DNA of 64,000 nucleotides from an uncultured Eubacteriales bacterium. Its GTDB lineage: Bacteria; Bacillota; Clostridia; Oscillospirales; CAG-272. The DNA lies in NCBI GenBank assembly GCA_900542425.1, contig UQNQ01000006.1, forward strand, positions 1 through 64,000, read 5' to 3'. Position numbers and translations under genes: made by a program. Below are positions 1-9,190 of the stretch, piece by piece. The notes below the pieces were generated by a model. That model was given only the letters and a program-made list of their open reading frames with translations. It was not told the origin of the DNA and did no database searches. Numbering within the stretch: position 1 is the first letter of the stretch; every line of letters begins with the position of its first letter.

Positions 1-118
1 CCATAAGGAAAGCTTTTCCTGAATAACCCGTCTGCCGTTGTCAAACGCTCAAAGAGAACTTACACTGTGCCCGAGGCTTGGCGGGGTTTGGCGCTGCCGG
101 GCCATACGGAGGTAACTT

Positions 119-748
119 TTGAATCAGTTTACGCGGAATCTCATGCTCTGGGGGGTCATCTCCCTGGCTATGGTCATTGTGTTCAACCTGTTTAGCCAGC
201 CTCAGCATTCGGCCCAGCCGAGCGTGACGTACAGTGAATTCCTGCGTCAGGCCGCCAAGGGTGAAGTGTCCGAGGTGGTTATTCAGGGGAATACCCTTAC
301 CGGGAAAACGACCGACGGCAAATCGTTCCAGATTTACGTCCCCAACGATCCCGGCCTCGTGGATAAACTCATTGCCGAGAAGGTCGAAGTCCGGGCCGAG
401 CCTGTCGAGGACTCCCCGTGGTACATGACCCTGTTGGTGTCGTGGTTCCCCATGCTGCTGCTTATCGGCGTGTGGATTTTCTTCATGCGCCAGATGCAGG
501 GCGGAGCGGGCCGGGCCATGTCCTTTGGCCGTTCCCGGGCCCGTATGCTCAATCAGGAGCAGGGCAAGGTCACGTTCGATGACGTGGCCGGTGTGGACGA
601 AGCCAAGGAAGAACTTTCCGAAGTCGTCGACTTCCTCTCCAATCCGCGCAAGTTCACCCGTCTTGGCGGGCGCATTCCCAAGGGCGTCCTGCTCGTCGGC
701 CCTCCCGGTACCGGTAAGACCCTGCTGGCCCGCGCCGTAGCTGGGTGA
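119..748 (+). pseudogene. ftsH: FtsH N-terminal part, cut off by a frameshift
   Basis: This is the N-terminal third of FtsH, the membrane-anchored AAA+ zinc protease. The TTG start at 119 follows a good ribosome binding site (CGGAGG, 107-112). Membrane segments lie at about residues 8-25 and 101-122 and flank the periplasmic domain. The Walker A motif GPPGTGKT is at residues 194-201. The frame ends at a TGA (746-748) directly after LARAVAG, where FtsH normally continues with GE.NVPFFS. That continuation is present one frame over, so one extra G in the GGG at 743-745 breaks the gene. Codon use is strongly G/C-ending and Desulfovibrio-like, unlike everything after about 1,030. Confidence 0.85.
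743..745 (+). other. Single-base frameshift in ftsH
   Basis: Removing one G from GGG restores an uninterrupted reading frame through Gly-Glu-Ser-Asn-Val-Pro-Phe into the downstream FtsH frame. It is either a sequencing/assembly error close to the contig edge or a true mutation. An error is favoured because the same gene also carries a composition break about 280 bp further on. Confidence 0.85.
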
Positions 749-755
749 GTCCAAC

Positions 756-2093
756 GTGCCGTTCTTCTCCATCTCCGGCTCCGACTTTGTGGAAATGTTC
801 GTGGGCGTGGGCGCTTCGCGTGTCCGTGACCTGTTTGTGCAGGGCAAGAAAAACGCTCCTTGCCTTATCTTTATCGACGAAATCGACGCCGTGGGCCGTC
901 AGCGTGGCGCTGGCCTCGGCGGGGGGCATGACGAACGCGAACAGACCCTGAACCAGCTCCTTGTGGAAATGGACGGCTTTGGCGGACATGACGGTGTTAT
1001 CGTCATTGCCGCGACCAACCGCCCGGATATTTTGGATCCGGCGCTTTTACGTCCGGGACGCTTTGACAGGCAGATTACGGTGAATTATCCCGATATTAAG
1101 GGAAGAGAAGATATCCTGAAGGTGCATGCGAAAGGAAAGCCGTTTGAAAATGATGTGGATCTGAAAAAGATTGCTCAGACAACAGTCGGCTTTACCGGCG
1201 CAGACCTTGCCAATCTGTTAAATGAGGCAGCGTTGCTTGCGGCAAGAAAGAATAAGGCTTTGATCGGCATGGTCGATATCGAAGAATCCTTAATTAAAAT
1301 TACGGTCGGAACGCAAAAACGCAATTATAAGATCAAACAGGAAGAAAAGCGCAAAACGGCTTATCATGAGGCGGGGCATGCGATTCTTGCTTATTTTCTG
1401 CCGACACAGGATCCGGTGCGTCAGATTTCGATTATTCCGTCCGGAAGAGCGCTTGGTTATACGCTGAATCCTCCGGTTGAGGATAAATACAGCGTGTATA
1501 AGAATGAGCTGAAGGAAAATATTGCGATGCTGCTCGGCGGACGCGCCGCAGAGGAAATTGTGTTCGGAGATATTTCCGGCGGTGCTTCCAATGATATTCA
1601 AAGAGCAACGCAAATTGCGAGAAAAATGGTCACCGTTTACGGAATGAGCGATGCGGTCGGCACGATTCATCTCGGAAACGAACACAGCGACGATGAAGTC
1701 TTCCTTGGTCGTGACTTTAATACGGCAAAGGATTATTCCGAACAAACCGCCGCTGTCATTGACAATGAAATCAAAAAGATTATCGACGAGGCTTATACTC
1801 GTGCGAAAAATATTCTTTCCGAACATCGTGAGAAGCTTGACTTTATTGCACAGTTCCTTGTTGAAAATGAGATCATGGATGATGAGCAATTTAAGACGGC
1901 AATGGAAACAGATGCGACAATGGAAGATGTCGTCAAGATCGGCGAAGAGAAACGGCGTCGTTCCGAGGAGGAGAATAGGCTTCGTGAGGAAGCGGAAAAG
2001 GAAGCCCGCCGTCGCGATGAGGAAGCGGCTCGTCGCCGTGAGGAAGAAGCAAAGGCAAAAGAGGGAGAAAATCCTTTCCGACCGGATCTGTAA
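756..2093 (+). CDS. ftsH: FtsH central and protease part (chimeric)
   Basis: This is the remainder of FtsH after the frameshift: Walker B (LIFIDEID), the second region of homology (ATNRPDILDPALLRPGRFD) and the zinc protease site HEAGH at about residues 204-208 of this frame. The tail is a highly charged Arg/Glu coiled stretch ending in PFRPDL. FtsH degrades unneeded membrane and regulatory proteins. The GTG at 756 is only the first start codon in frame; the protein should be read as continuous with the fragment that begins at 119. Codon use changes from G+C-rich to the lower-G+C style of the rest of the window at about 1,010-1,040, inside the conserved AAA+ core, so the two halves probably come from different organisms. 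Confidence 0.85.
   Translation: MPFFSISGSDFVEMFVGVGASRVRDLFVQGKKNAPCLIFIDEIDAVGRQRGAGLGGGHDEREQTLNQLLVEMDGFGGHDGVIVIAATNRPDILDPALLRPGRFDRQITVNYPDIKGREDILKVHAKGKPFENDVDLKKIAQTTVGFTGADLANLLNEAALLAARKNKALIGMVDIEESLIKITVGTQKRNYKIKQEEKRKTAYHEAGHAILAYFLPTQDPVRQISIIPSGRALGYTLNPPVEDKYSVYKNELKENIAMLLGGRAAEEIVFGDISGGASNDIQRATQIARKMVTVYGMSDAVGTIHLGNEHSDDEVFLGRDFNTAKDYSEQTAAVIDNEIKKIIDEAYTRAKNILSEHREKLDFIAQFLVENEIMDDEQFKTAMETDATMEDVVKIGEEKRRRSEEENRLREEAEKEARRRDEEAARRREEEAKAKEGENPFRPDL
1005..1050. other. Composition break / likely chimeric junction
   Basis: Upstream codons almost all end in C or G; from about ttggatccgg (1,032) they turn A/T-ending and stay so for the remaining 63 kb. The switch falls within the near-invariant FtsH second region of homology, where two unrelated genomes can share enough identity for an assembler to join them. 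Confidence 0.75.
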
Positions 2094-2110
2094 CAGGCAG
2101 TTCCAAAATA

Positions 2111-2150
2111 AAAGCGCCCCCGCATCAAAGCTTGCGGGCGGCGCTTTTTT
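2111..2150 (+). terminator. Intrinsic terminator after ftsH
   Basis: A G+C-rich hairpin (arms around 2112-2123 and 2133-2144) is followed by TTTTTT, 18 bases after the ftsH stop. Confidence 0.85.
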
Positions 2151-2372
2151 GTTGACAGGAGATGTTCATAGAAAAGTTCTTAATAAGGAGTTTCACTGTC
2201 AGAGTAGAGGAGCTGTCGGTCATGGTAACGACGGTTTTATGCTTCATCACTATTTGAGAGGAAAATATACACGTCATTCATAAGCTATTCATAAATTTCA
2301 TTTATACTAAATAGTAAATATTTTATTTCCAATGAATTTTATAAAATGATTTTAGGAAGGACGATTGCTTGT

Positions 2373-5336
2373 ATGCTGGTGCTCAAAAATATATATAAAG
2401 AATATCCCGCAGGGGATATGAGAGTCACAGCGCTGCGCGGAATCGATATTGGATTTCGAAAAAGTGAATTTGTTTCGGTTCTCGGTCCGTCTGGCTGCGG
2501 CAAAACCACGCTGCTCAATATTATTGGCGGACTTGATGGATATACGAGCGGCGATCTTATCATAAACGGAAAGTCTACCAAGGATTTTCACGATGCGGAT
2601 TGGGATGCTTATCGGAATCATTCCGTTGGCTTTGTTTTTCAGAGTTACAATTTGATTCCGCATCAGTCCGTGCTTGCCAATGTCGAGCTGGCGCTGACCA
2701 TTTCCGGTGTATCGAGGTCAGAGCGAAAAGAAAGGGCAAAACGTGCGCTGGAAGAGGTTGGACTCGCGAGTGAGATCTACAAAAAGCCGAATCAGCTTTC
2801 CGGCGGTCAAATGCAGCGTGTTGCCATCGCGCGAGCACTGGTCAATAATCCGGAAATTTTACTCGCAGATGAGCCGACAGGGGCACTGGACTCCGAAACC
2901 AGTGTTCAGATTATGGAGCTTTTAAGCGAGGTTGCGAAGGATAGGCTTGTGATTATGGTAACGCATAATCCAGAGCTTGCGGAAACCTATTCCACAAGGA
3001 TTGTGCGTATCCTTGACGGAAAAATTACAGGTGACAGCAATCCTTATGATAACGCCGAAAAGGCTGCTTCTAAAAAGGAGAGTACACCGATAAGAGAGAC
3101 TTCAAAGAAAAAGGAAAAACGGCTTAAGAATCGTTCTATGTCGTTTGCTACCGCTCTTTCTTTGTCGTTAAACAATTTGAAAACCAAAAAAGGAAGAACC
3201 TTTCTTACCAGCTTTGCAGGCTCAATCGGAATTATCGGCATCGCGCTGATTCTTGCCGTTTCCAATGGAGTACAGGGATATATCAATCGTGTTCAAGAGG
3301 ATACGCTTTCCAGCTATCCGATTACCATACAAGCGGAATCCGTCGATATGACGGGTCTTATTACCACCATTATGAACGCAAACACCTCCCAGACGGAAAT
3401 CAAGCATGAATTGGATGCCGTTTATGCGAATCGTGTGATGTATGAATTGTTGAGTTCGCTTTCCAATACAAGTGTGCAGCATAATAATCTTAAGGCATTT
3501 AAAAAGTATATCGAACAAACGCCCGAGTTTGCAGAATATATCAGCGCAATTCAATACACATACGGAATTGATTTTAACATTTATGTAGAAGACAAAAACG
3601 GCACTATTGTAAAATCTGATTTGGAAGAGTTGATGAAAGAACTGTCTTTTATGCCGCAAAACGCAGATGAGATGATGTCTTTTTCTTCTTATCAGGTATG
3701 GCAGGAGATGCTTCCCGGTAAGGACGGAGAACTGATCAATGATTTACTGAAGGAGCAGTATGATGTTCTTTATGGAAGCTGGCCTGCGTCTTATGATGAA
3801 ATTGTTTTGATCGTGGATGAAAACAATGAGATCAGCGATCTTGCACTTTATGCTCTCGGACTGAAAACGACGGAAGAAGTCAAGCAGGAATTGATAGATT
3901 CCATGCAAGGAAACACGGATACGGATAAAGTTGAGAGCTGGTCATACGAGCAGATCTGCGGGATGACTTTTAAATTGATTCTCTCGCCTGATTTTTATTT
4001 AAAAAATGCGGACGGGACGTATACTGACCTTTCGCAGAGTGAGGCAGGACTATCTTTTTTATATCAGTCTGAAAAACCGATTTCCCTCAAAGTATCCGGA
4101 ATTATACGTCCGAACAGTGATGCCGTTTCTTCCATGATGAGCGGTACTATCGGTTATACCGGCGCGCTTACGGAATATGCGATTTCCCGCGCTGCGGAAA
4201 GCGATATTGTAAAAGAACAGCTTGCAAATCCTTCCTTGGATATCATTACGGGACTTCCTTTTCAGGGGGAAACGGAGGAGGATTTCACCGATGCGGAAAA
4301 AGCAGAGAAGATTAAGGCTTATTTCGCAGGGCTTACCAATGCGGAAAAAGCGGCTATTTATACTTCTATCAAAATGAAAATGCCTGAGGCGGAGTTAGAG
4401 GCGGCGGTAGAAGCTTATCTGTCGCAATATACCTATGAGGAAATGGTAGAGATGGCAGTTACTGCCTATGCGGAACAAATGGGTGTGACCGATACTACGG
4501 AAATACGGAAGTATATCGAGTCTATGGACGCCGAAGAATTATATGCTGCGGTTTCCGATTCTGTAAAAACGGTGATTGCGGAACAATATGCGGCTGCCGT
4601 ATCCGAAAAGCTCGGTTCGATGACATCGGACGCGCTTGCTGCGTTATTGGATGCGGAAACCTTTACCGAAAAAGAATATGCGGCATTGTATGATGAATAC
4701 ATGCCGGCAACCGTATCAGATGCTACACTGGAAGAAAACCTTGAGAGACTTGGTTATATCGATACAGAAAGCCCTGCGGCTATCAGTATGTATGCGGCTA
4801 CCTTTGAAGATAAGGATAGAATAGCGGATTTGATTGCCAAATACAATGCGGGTGTATCGGAAACGGATAAAATTTCCTATACGGACTATGTGAAGCTTCT
4901 TATGAGCTCCATTACCACCATTATCAATGCGATTTCTTATGTGCTGATTGCATTTGTGGCGATCTCGCTTATTGTTTCCTCTATTATGATTGGAATTATC
5001 ACGTATATTTCCGTCTTAGAAAGAACAAAGGAAATTGGGATTCTGCGCGCTATCGGCGCGTCAAAGCGGGATATTTCCCGCGTATTCAATGCGGAAACGG
5101 CGACAGTCGGTTTTATTTCCGGTGCACTTGGAATCGGTATTACACTGCTGATTACCATTCCGGTCAATTTGATTCTTCATGCACTGACTGGAATCGGCTC
5201 ACTCGGTGCCTCGCTTCCGGTCCTCGGCGCTTTGATTCTGGTTGTTATCAGCATTTGCCTGACTTTGATTGCCGGACTGATTCCGTCAAAAATTGCGGCA
5301 AGAAAGGATCCTGTTGTCGCTTTAAGAACAGAATAA
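2373..5336 (+). CDS. MacB-type ABC transporter, ATPase fused to FtsX-like permease
   Basis: This 987-residue protein has an N-terminal ATPase: Walker A GPSGCGKT (38-45), signature LSGGQ (142-146), Walker B ILLADEP (162-168) and H-loop MVTHN. A Lys-rich linker leads to a membrane segment at about 278-298. A very long extracytoplasmic region of roughly 500 residues follows, then three C-terminal membrane segments typical of the MacB/FtsX fold. Such proteins act as mechanotransmission pumps or sensors for peptides and lipoproteins rather than as classical transporters. The start at 2373 is chosen because AGGAAGG (2354-2360) precedes it; an ATG at 2346 has no binding site. The outer domain carries an Ala/Glu-rich helical stretch (about residues 640-810) that is unusual for the family. 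Substrate is unknown. Confidence 0.85.
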   Translation: MLVLKNIYKEYPAGDMRVTALRGIDIGFRKSEFVSVLGPSGCGKTTLLNIIGGLDGYTSGDLIINGKSTKDFHDADWDAYRNHSVGFVFQSYNLIPHQSVLANVELALTISGVSRSERKERAKRALEEVGLASEIYKKPNQLSGGQMQRVAIARALVNNPEILLADEPTGALDSETSVQIMELLSEVAKDRLVIMVTHNPELAETYSTRIVRILDGKITGDSNPYDNAEKAASKKESTPIRETSKKKEKRLKNRSMSFATALSLSLNNLKTKKGRTFLTSFAGSIGIIGIALILAVSNGVQGYINRVQEDTLSSYPITIQAESVDMTGLITTIMNANTSQTEIKHELDAVYANRVMYELLSSLSNTSVQHNNLKAFKKYIEQTPEFAEYISAIQYTYGIDFNIYVEDKNGTIVKSDLEELMKELSFMPQNADEMMSFSSYQVWQEMLPGKDGELINDLLKEQYDVLYGSWPASYDEIVLIVDENNEISDLALYALGLKTTEEVKQELIDSMQGNTDTDKVESWSYEQICGMTFKLILSPDFYLKNADGTYTDLSQSEAGLSFLYQSEKPISLKVSGIIRPNSDAVSSMMSGTIGYTGALTEYAISRAAESDIVKEQLANPSLDIITGLPFQGETEEDFTDAEKAEKIKAYFAGLTNAEKAAIYTSIKMKMPEAELEAAVEAYLSQYTYEEMVEMAVTAYAEQMGVTDTTEIRKYIESMDAEELYAAVSDSVKTVIAEQYAAAVSEKLGSMTSDALAALLDAETFTEKEYAALYDEYMPATVSDATLEENLERLGYIDTESPAAISMYAATFEDKDRIADLIAKYNAGVSETDKISYTDYVKLLMSSITTIINAISYVLIAFVAISLIVSSIMIGIITYISVLERTKEIGILRAIGASKRDISRVFNAETATVGFISGALGIGITLLITIPVNLILHALTGIGSLGASLPVLGALILVVISICLTLIAGLIPSKIAARKDPVVALRTE

Positions 5337-5428
5337 ACGCTTCCTTTTTCGCACATTCTGCGTATTCCCGAATATCCCGCGATAAATTTTCATAAATTTT
5401 GATATACAGAAAAGACGGAGGAAGAAAC

Positions 5429-6298
5429 ATGGAAAAGAAACGGTCGCGTACCAAATCTCAAAAAATCGCATATTGGATTGTGCTTATCAGCTTTGCTGCT
5501 CCTTTGCTGTACTATTTGATTCAAATGGTGCTCGGCGTTTTCGATACCGTGAATCTTCTCACGATGCTTCAATGTACGTTGGGACTTTTTGTTTTGCATG
5601 TGCCGGAATTTCTTTCCGAAAAGCTGCGCTTTGAAATTCCGTCGCTCTTGTATGTTTTTTATCTTGTGTTTCTCTATTGTGCCATTTTTCTCGGTGAATT
5701 TTATGACATGTTCAACCGTGTTCCATTTTGGGATGTTATCCTGCATTGTTCAAGCAGTCTTGTGACTGGATTCTTAGGCTTTATGTTTGTTGCGATTCTC
5801 AATAAAAGTGAGAAAGTCATGTTTCGTCTTTCTCCACTCTTTGTTTCTCTGTTTGCCTTTTGCTTTGCGGTCATGATTGGAGCTTTGTGGGAAATCTATG
5901 AATATATTTTTGACGGACTGCTTGGACTTAACATGCAGAAATTCACAACGCCGGACGGGACGGTGCTTTCCGGACATGCGGCGCTTGTTGATACGATGGA
6001 AGATCTGATGATCGATGCGTTCGGGGGCTTTGTTGCTTCCGTTATCGGATATCTGTCTTTGAAGCACAATAAGGAGTGGCTTGTCCCAAAGCTACTGAAT
6101 TCCGATCAAAAAAATAAAACGAATTCCACCCGTACCGTGACAAACGGGCAAGAGGACGAGGCGTCTTGCCAAAAGTCTTCTATCCTCTTATCCGGTTCTT
6201 CACAGTCTGCAGAGACTTGCTCGGAAGCGCAGTCTTCCGGACAAAACGAAAATCCGCTACAAGCAGAAATTAGCGGCGGAACGCCCGCAAAACGGTGA
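5429..6298 (+). CDS. DUF2238/YjdF-like polytopic membrane protein
   Basis: This 289-residue protein has about six hydrophobic segments within residues 10-220 and a polar, low-complexity C-terminal tail. Conserved-looking features are a VPxWDxxLHxxS motif after the third segment and an LWEIYEYIFD motif followed by a DTMEDLMIDAFGG stretch, resembling the DUF2238 (YjdF) pattern. No function is established. The ATG at 5429 follows GACGGAGG; an upstream in-frame ATG at 5399 lacks a site. It lies 92 bp after the ABC gene and may be cotranscribed with it. The family match is by motif only. Confidence 0.65.
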   Translation: MEKKRSRTKSQKIAYWIVLISFAAPLLYYLIQMVLGVFDTVNLLTMLQCTLGLFVLHVPEFLSEKLRFEIPSLLYVFYLVFLYCAIFLGEFYDMFNRVPFWDVILHCSSSLVTGFLGFMFVAILNKSEKVMFRLSPLFVSLFAFCFAVMIGALWEIYEYIFDGLLGLNMQKFTTPDGTVLSGHAALVDTMEDLMIDAFGGFVASVIGYLSLKHNKEWLVPKLLNSDQKNKTNSTRTVTNGQEDEASCQKSSILLSGSSQSAETCSEAQSSGQNENPLQAEISGGTPAKR

Positions 6299-6320
6299 AT
6301 ATAGGTAAAGTCATATATAG

Positions 6321-6362
6321 ACAATCGAGGAGTACGCCTGCTGTGTACTCCTCGATTGTTTT
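6321..6362 (+). terminator. Terminator between convergent genes
   Basis: A perfect 15-bp stem (6321-6335 with 6345-6359) and a 9-base loop end in TTTT. It closes the ABC/DUF2238 unit and may also stop the converging ldh transcript. Confidence 0.85.
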
Positions 6363-6392
6363 GCAATATAGAAATTTTTCTGTCATCTCTTT

Positions 6393-7376
6393 TTATTGTT
6401 TGATTTCATTTTTTACCGGTTCTCCGCGGAAAAACGATAAGATGTTTTCAACCGTTGTTTTGGCAATGCTTTCAAGCGCGTCATCCGTCAGAAACGCCTG
6501 ATGGGAGGTTACCAGTACATTGGGCATGGAGATCAGCCTTGCAAGAACATCATCGTCCATAATGTGATCGGATAGATCCTCAAAGAAAATATCGGATTCC
6601 TCTTCATATACGTCAAGACATGCGCCCCCGACTTTCTTTTTCTTGATATACTCGAGGAGCGCTTCCGCATCGATTAAAGCGCCGCGCGAGGTGTTGATTA
6701 AAATCACGCCGTCTTTCATTTGACTAAGACTTTCGCTGTTAATCATATGGGTGGTTTCCGGCGTCAGGGGACAGTGAAGAGAGATAACGTCAGCTTCCGA
6801 GAAAAGCCGGTCAAGTGACACATATTCAATATCCGTTCCGTCAGCTGGGTATACGTCATAGGCAATGATACGCATCCCAAATCCGCGACAAATATCGATA
6901 AAGACTCTCCCGATTCGGCCGGTGCCGATGACGCCGACCGTTTTTTCGTATAGATTGGTTCCTACAAGTCCGGTTAGACTGAAATTAAAGTCTCTTGTCC
7001 TTAAATAGGCTTTATGGGTTTTCCTAAGAAGTGTGAGAAGCATGGCAAGCGCGTGTTCTGCCACTGCGTGAGGGGAATAACCCGGAACACGGACGACACA
7101 GATTTTTCCTGCTGCGGCGCGCAGATCTACGTTGTTGAATCCCGCGCAGCGCAGCGCAATTAATTGGATCCCGTATTCACAGAGTTTGTCGATGACCGAC
7201 TCCGATAGGTCGTCGTTTACAAACACACATACGCCGTCTGCTCCGGCGGCGAGCCCCACTGTGTCGGGATTCAGCTTGGTTTCAAAATATTTAAATTCAA
7301 TTCCGCCATCCGAACCATATCGGTCAAATCCGACAATATCATATGGCTTGACATCGAAAACTGCGATTTTAATCAA
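6393..7376 (-). CDS. ldhA: D-lactate dehydrogenase (2-hydroxyacid dehydrogenase family)
   Basis: This 327-residue NAD-dependent enzyme reduces pyruvate to D-lactate, a fermentation sink for NADH. The Rossmann motif GTGRIG is at 151-156. The catalytic set fits D-lactate dehydrogenase: Arg231 in NTSRGALID, a Glu in DVYEEE (near 260) and His292 in SHQAFLT. Substrate specificity beyond the family is inferred. The start is TTG, five bases after AGGAGG (7382-7387). It follows the small Cys protein gene by 53 bp and probably shares its promoter. Confidence 0.88.
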   Translation of the reverse strand: MIKIAVFDVKPYDIVGFDRYGSDGGIEFKYFETKLNPDTVGLAAGADGVCVFVNDDLSESVIDKLCEYGIQLIALRCAGFNNVDLRAAAGKICVVRVPGYSPHAVAEHALAMLLTLLRKTHKAYLRTRDFNFSLTGLVGTNLYEKTVGVIGTGRIGRVFIDICRGFGMRIIAYDVYPADGTDIEYVSLDRLFSEADVISLHCPLTPETTHMINSESLSQMKDGVILINTSRGALIDAEALLEYIKKKKVGGACLDVYEEESDIFFEDLSDHIMDDDVLARLISMPNVLVTSHQAFLTDDALESIAKTTVENILSFFRGEPVKNEIKQ

Positions 7377-7429
7377 AAAAACCTCCTGCCGCCGGATAAA
7401 AAATATCGTTTGTAACCGGCGTCTTGTTA

Positions 7430-7624
7430 TTAGTTTTGTTTTTGAACGCTTTTATATTCATCATAAAAACGATAATACGGACATCGGTCGGCATTTCCTC
7501 GTACGAACCGTTCCAGTTCGTCCTCATCGAGTGCCGCCGTACAGATATAAGCATCGTAATTCTCATCCCAATCATAAAAGACACATGTTTCACAGTTGGT
7601 CTGTTTTTGTTCTTTTCTTTTCAT
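7430..7624 (-). CDS. Small four-cysteine protein, DUF6472-like
   Basis: This 64-residue acidic protein has Cys11, Cys14, Cys28 and Cys48, an ALDEDELERF stretch and CPYYRFYDEY near the C-terminus. The pattern matches the small DUF6472 proteins of Clostridia; the cysteines could bind zinc. Function is unknown. It is the first gene after a consensus promoter (7667-7695) and lies just upstream of ldhA. The Shine-Dalgarno sequence is weak (AAAGTGA). Confidence 0.7.
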   Translation of the reverse strand: MKRKEQKQTNCETCVFYDWDENYDAYICTAALDEDELERFVRGNADRCPYYRFYDEYKSVQKQN

Positions 7625-7666
7625 ATCGGATTCACTTTCGTTTATAAAAGAATCATTTTTTTGTTG

Positions 7667-7695
7667 ATTTTATCATGAATGGATGTTTTTGTCAA
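7667..7695 (-). promoter_or_regulatory. Sigma-A promoter for DUF6472-ldhA
   Basis: On the minus strand, TTGACA (7690-7695) and TAAAAT (7667-7672) are separated by 17 bp. It is back to back with the ktrB promoter. Confidence 0.8.
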
Positions 7696-7722
7696 TCTTT
7701 TCTGCTTTCTCTTGGGAATCCC

Positions 7723-7751
7723 TTGACAACAGTAGGCTTACGTGATATAAT
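7723..7751 (+). promoter_or_regulatory. Consensus sigma-A promoter for ktrBA
   Basis: TTGACA (7723-7728), a 17-bp spacer and TATAAT (7746-7751) are a perfect match. The leader to the TTG start at 7811 is only about 50 nt, leaving no room for a c-di-AMP riboswitch. Confidence 0.9.
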
Positions 7752-7810
7752 AATGAAACATTTTTGAGCCGATTATATGACGGTTGTCGTATTTCGCCGG
7801 AGGCTTTATT

Positions 7811-9151
7811 TTGAAATTCAAAAGACATAAACTGACCTATACCCAAATCATTGCGGGCAGCTTTCTTTTGGTTATTTTTGCCGGTGCGCTGCTGTTGTGC
7901 TTGCCGGTTTCCTCATCCGTCCATGAATGGACGCCGTTTTTGGACTCGTTTTTTACGGCGACAAGCGCTACCTGTGTAACAGGACTCGTTGTCGTGGATA
8001 CCTATATGCATTGGAGCTTTTTCGGACAGCTGGTTATTCTTGCGCTGATTCAGATCGGCGGTCTTGGATTTATGACCGTTATGACAATGTTTACGATATT
8101 TATGCATAAACGGATCAGCTTGCATAAAAGACGGCTTCTTATGCAGTCCGCCGGATATCTGCAGCTCAACGGCGTAACGACACTGATACGGAAAATCATT
8201 CGGGGAACGATTCTGTTTGAAGGCGCAGGGACACTTCTTCTTGCTACCCGTTTTTGTCCGAAAATGGGCTTTTGGGAAGGACTTTGGAATGCGCTTTTTC
8301 ATTCTGTATCGGCATTTTGCAATGCCGGTTTCGATTTGATGGGAAAATACGGTAAATTTTCTTCACTGACAACCTTTCAATCCGATATCGTCGTTCAGCT
8401 GACTGTGATGGGATTGATTGTGATTGGCGGCATTGGATTTTTTGTTTGGGCGGATCTTGTCAAATGCAAACTGCATTTTAAACGGTATGCGCTTCACACC
8501 AAAATCGTTCTTACAACAACGCTCTTTTTGATTTTGTCCGGATGGATCGGATTTTATCTATTGGAACAAGAGGGTGCACTCGCCGGACTCAATGAGGGAG
8601 AAAAGCTTCTTGGCGCTTTGTTTCAATCCGTGACAACCAGAACAGCGGGGTTTAATACCATTGATCAGGCGGCGCTGACGGATGGAGGCGGAATTCTCTC
8701 TATCGTACTGATGTTAATCGGCGGAAGCCCCGGGTCTACGGCGGGCGGAATTAAGACGGCTACGATTTTTATTGTGCTTTTGAACGTGGTGGCGTCAGTT
8801 CGCAATAAGGACAGCATTACCGTTTTCAAAAAAAGAATTTCAGACGACACGGTCAAACAGGCTTGTTCAATTACGACAATTTATATTATACTGGCGCTGG
8901 TATCCGCTGTTGCCATTATGGCACTGGAATCCATCGAGCTGGAATGCGCTCTGTTTGAAACAAGTTCTGCTATTGGAACTGTCGGACTAACGATGGGTAT
9001 CACGCCTTCTATCGGCGCGGCATCCAAAATTATTCTTGCGTTTTTGATGTATGCGGGACGTGTCGGAGGGCTTTCTCTCGCTTTGGCGTTTTCAACGGAG
9101 CGGGTAGATCCTGATATTCAGAGACCGACGGAAAAGGTTTTGGTTGGATAA
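7811..9151 (+). CDS. ktrB: KtrB/TrkH-type potassium uptake channel subunit
   Basis: This 446-residue integral membrane protein has the four pore repeats of the Trk/Ktr/HKT family. The filter glycines can be seen in CVTGLVV (near 55-61), CNAGFD, RTAGFN and TVGLTMG. It conducts K+ (Na+-assisted in some members) and is gated by the KtrA ring. The TTG start at 7811 sits seven bases after GGAGG (7799-7803), which places the KFKRHKLT basic segment at the N-terminus as in known KtrB. It is followed 39 bp later by ktrA. Confidence 0.92.
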   Translation: MKFKRHKLTYTQIIAGSFLLVIFAGALLLCLPVSSSVHEWTPFLDSFFTATSATCVTGLVVVDTYMHWSFFGQLVILALIQIGGLGFMTVMTMFTIFMHKRISLHKRRLLMQSAGYLQLNGVTTLIRKIIRGTILFEGAGTLLLATRFCPKMGFWEGLWNALFHSVSAFCNAGFDLMGKYGKFSSLTTFQSDIVVQLTVMGLIVIGGIGFFVWADLVKCKLHFKRYALHTKIVLTTTLFLILSGWIGFYLLEQEGALAGLNEGEKLLGALFQSVTTRTAGFNTIDQAALTDGGGILSIVLMLIGGSPGSTAGGIKTATIFIVLLNVVASVRNKDSITVFKKRISDDTVKQACSITTIYIILALVSAVAIMALESIELECALFETSSAIGTVGLTMGITPSIGAASKIILAFLMYAGRVGGLSLALAFSTERVDPDIQRPTEKVLVG

Positions 9152-9190
9152 AGAAAAATTCAATCGCGTAAGCGGAGGGTATACAAGTAT

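Noticed and set aside
41..847. Long open frame antisense to ftsH
   Set aside because: A by-product of high G+C codon bias in the first kilobase; no ribosome binding site and no recognisable protein.
7752..7810. c-di-AMP (ydaO) riboswitch before ktrB
   Set aside because: Often expected for Ktr genes, but the leader is only about 50 nt.
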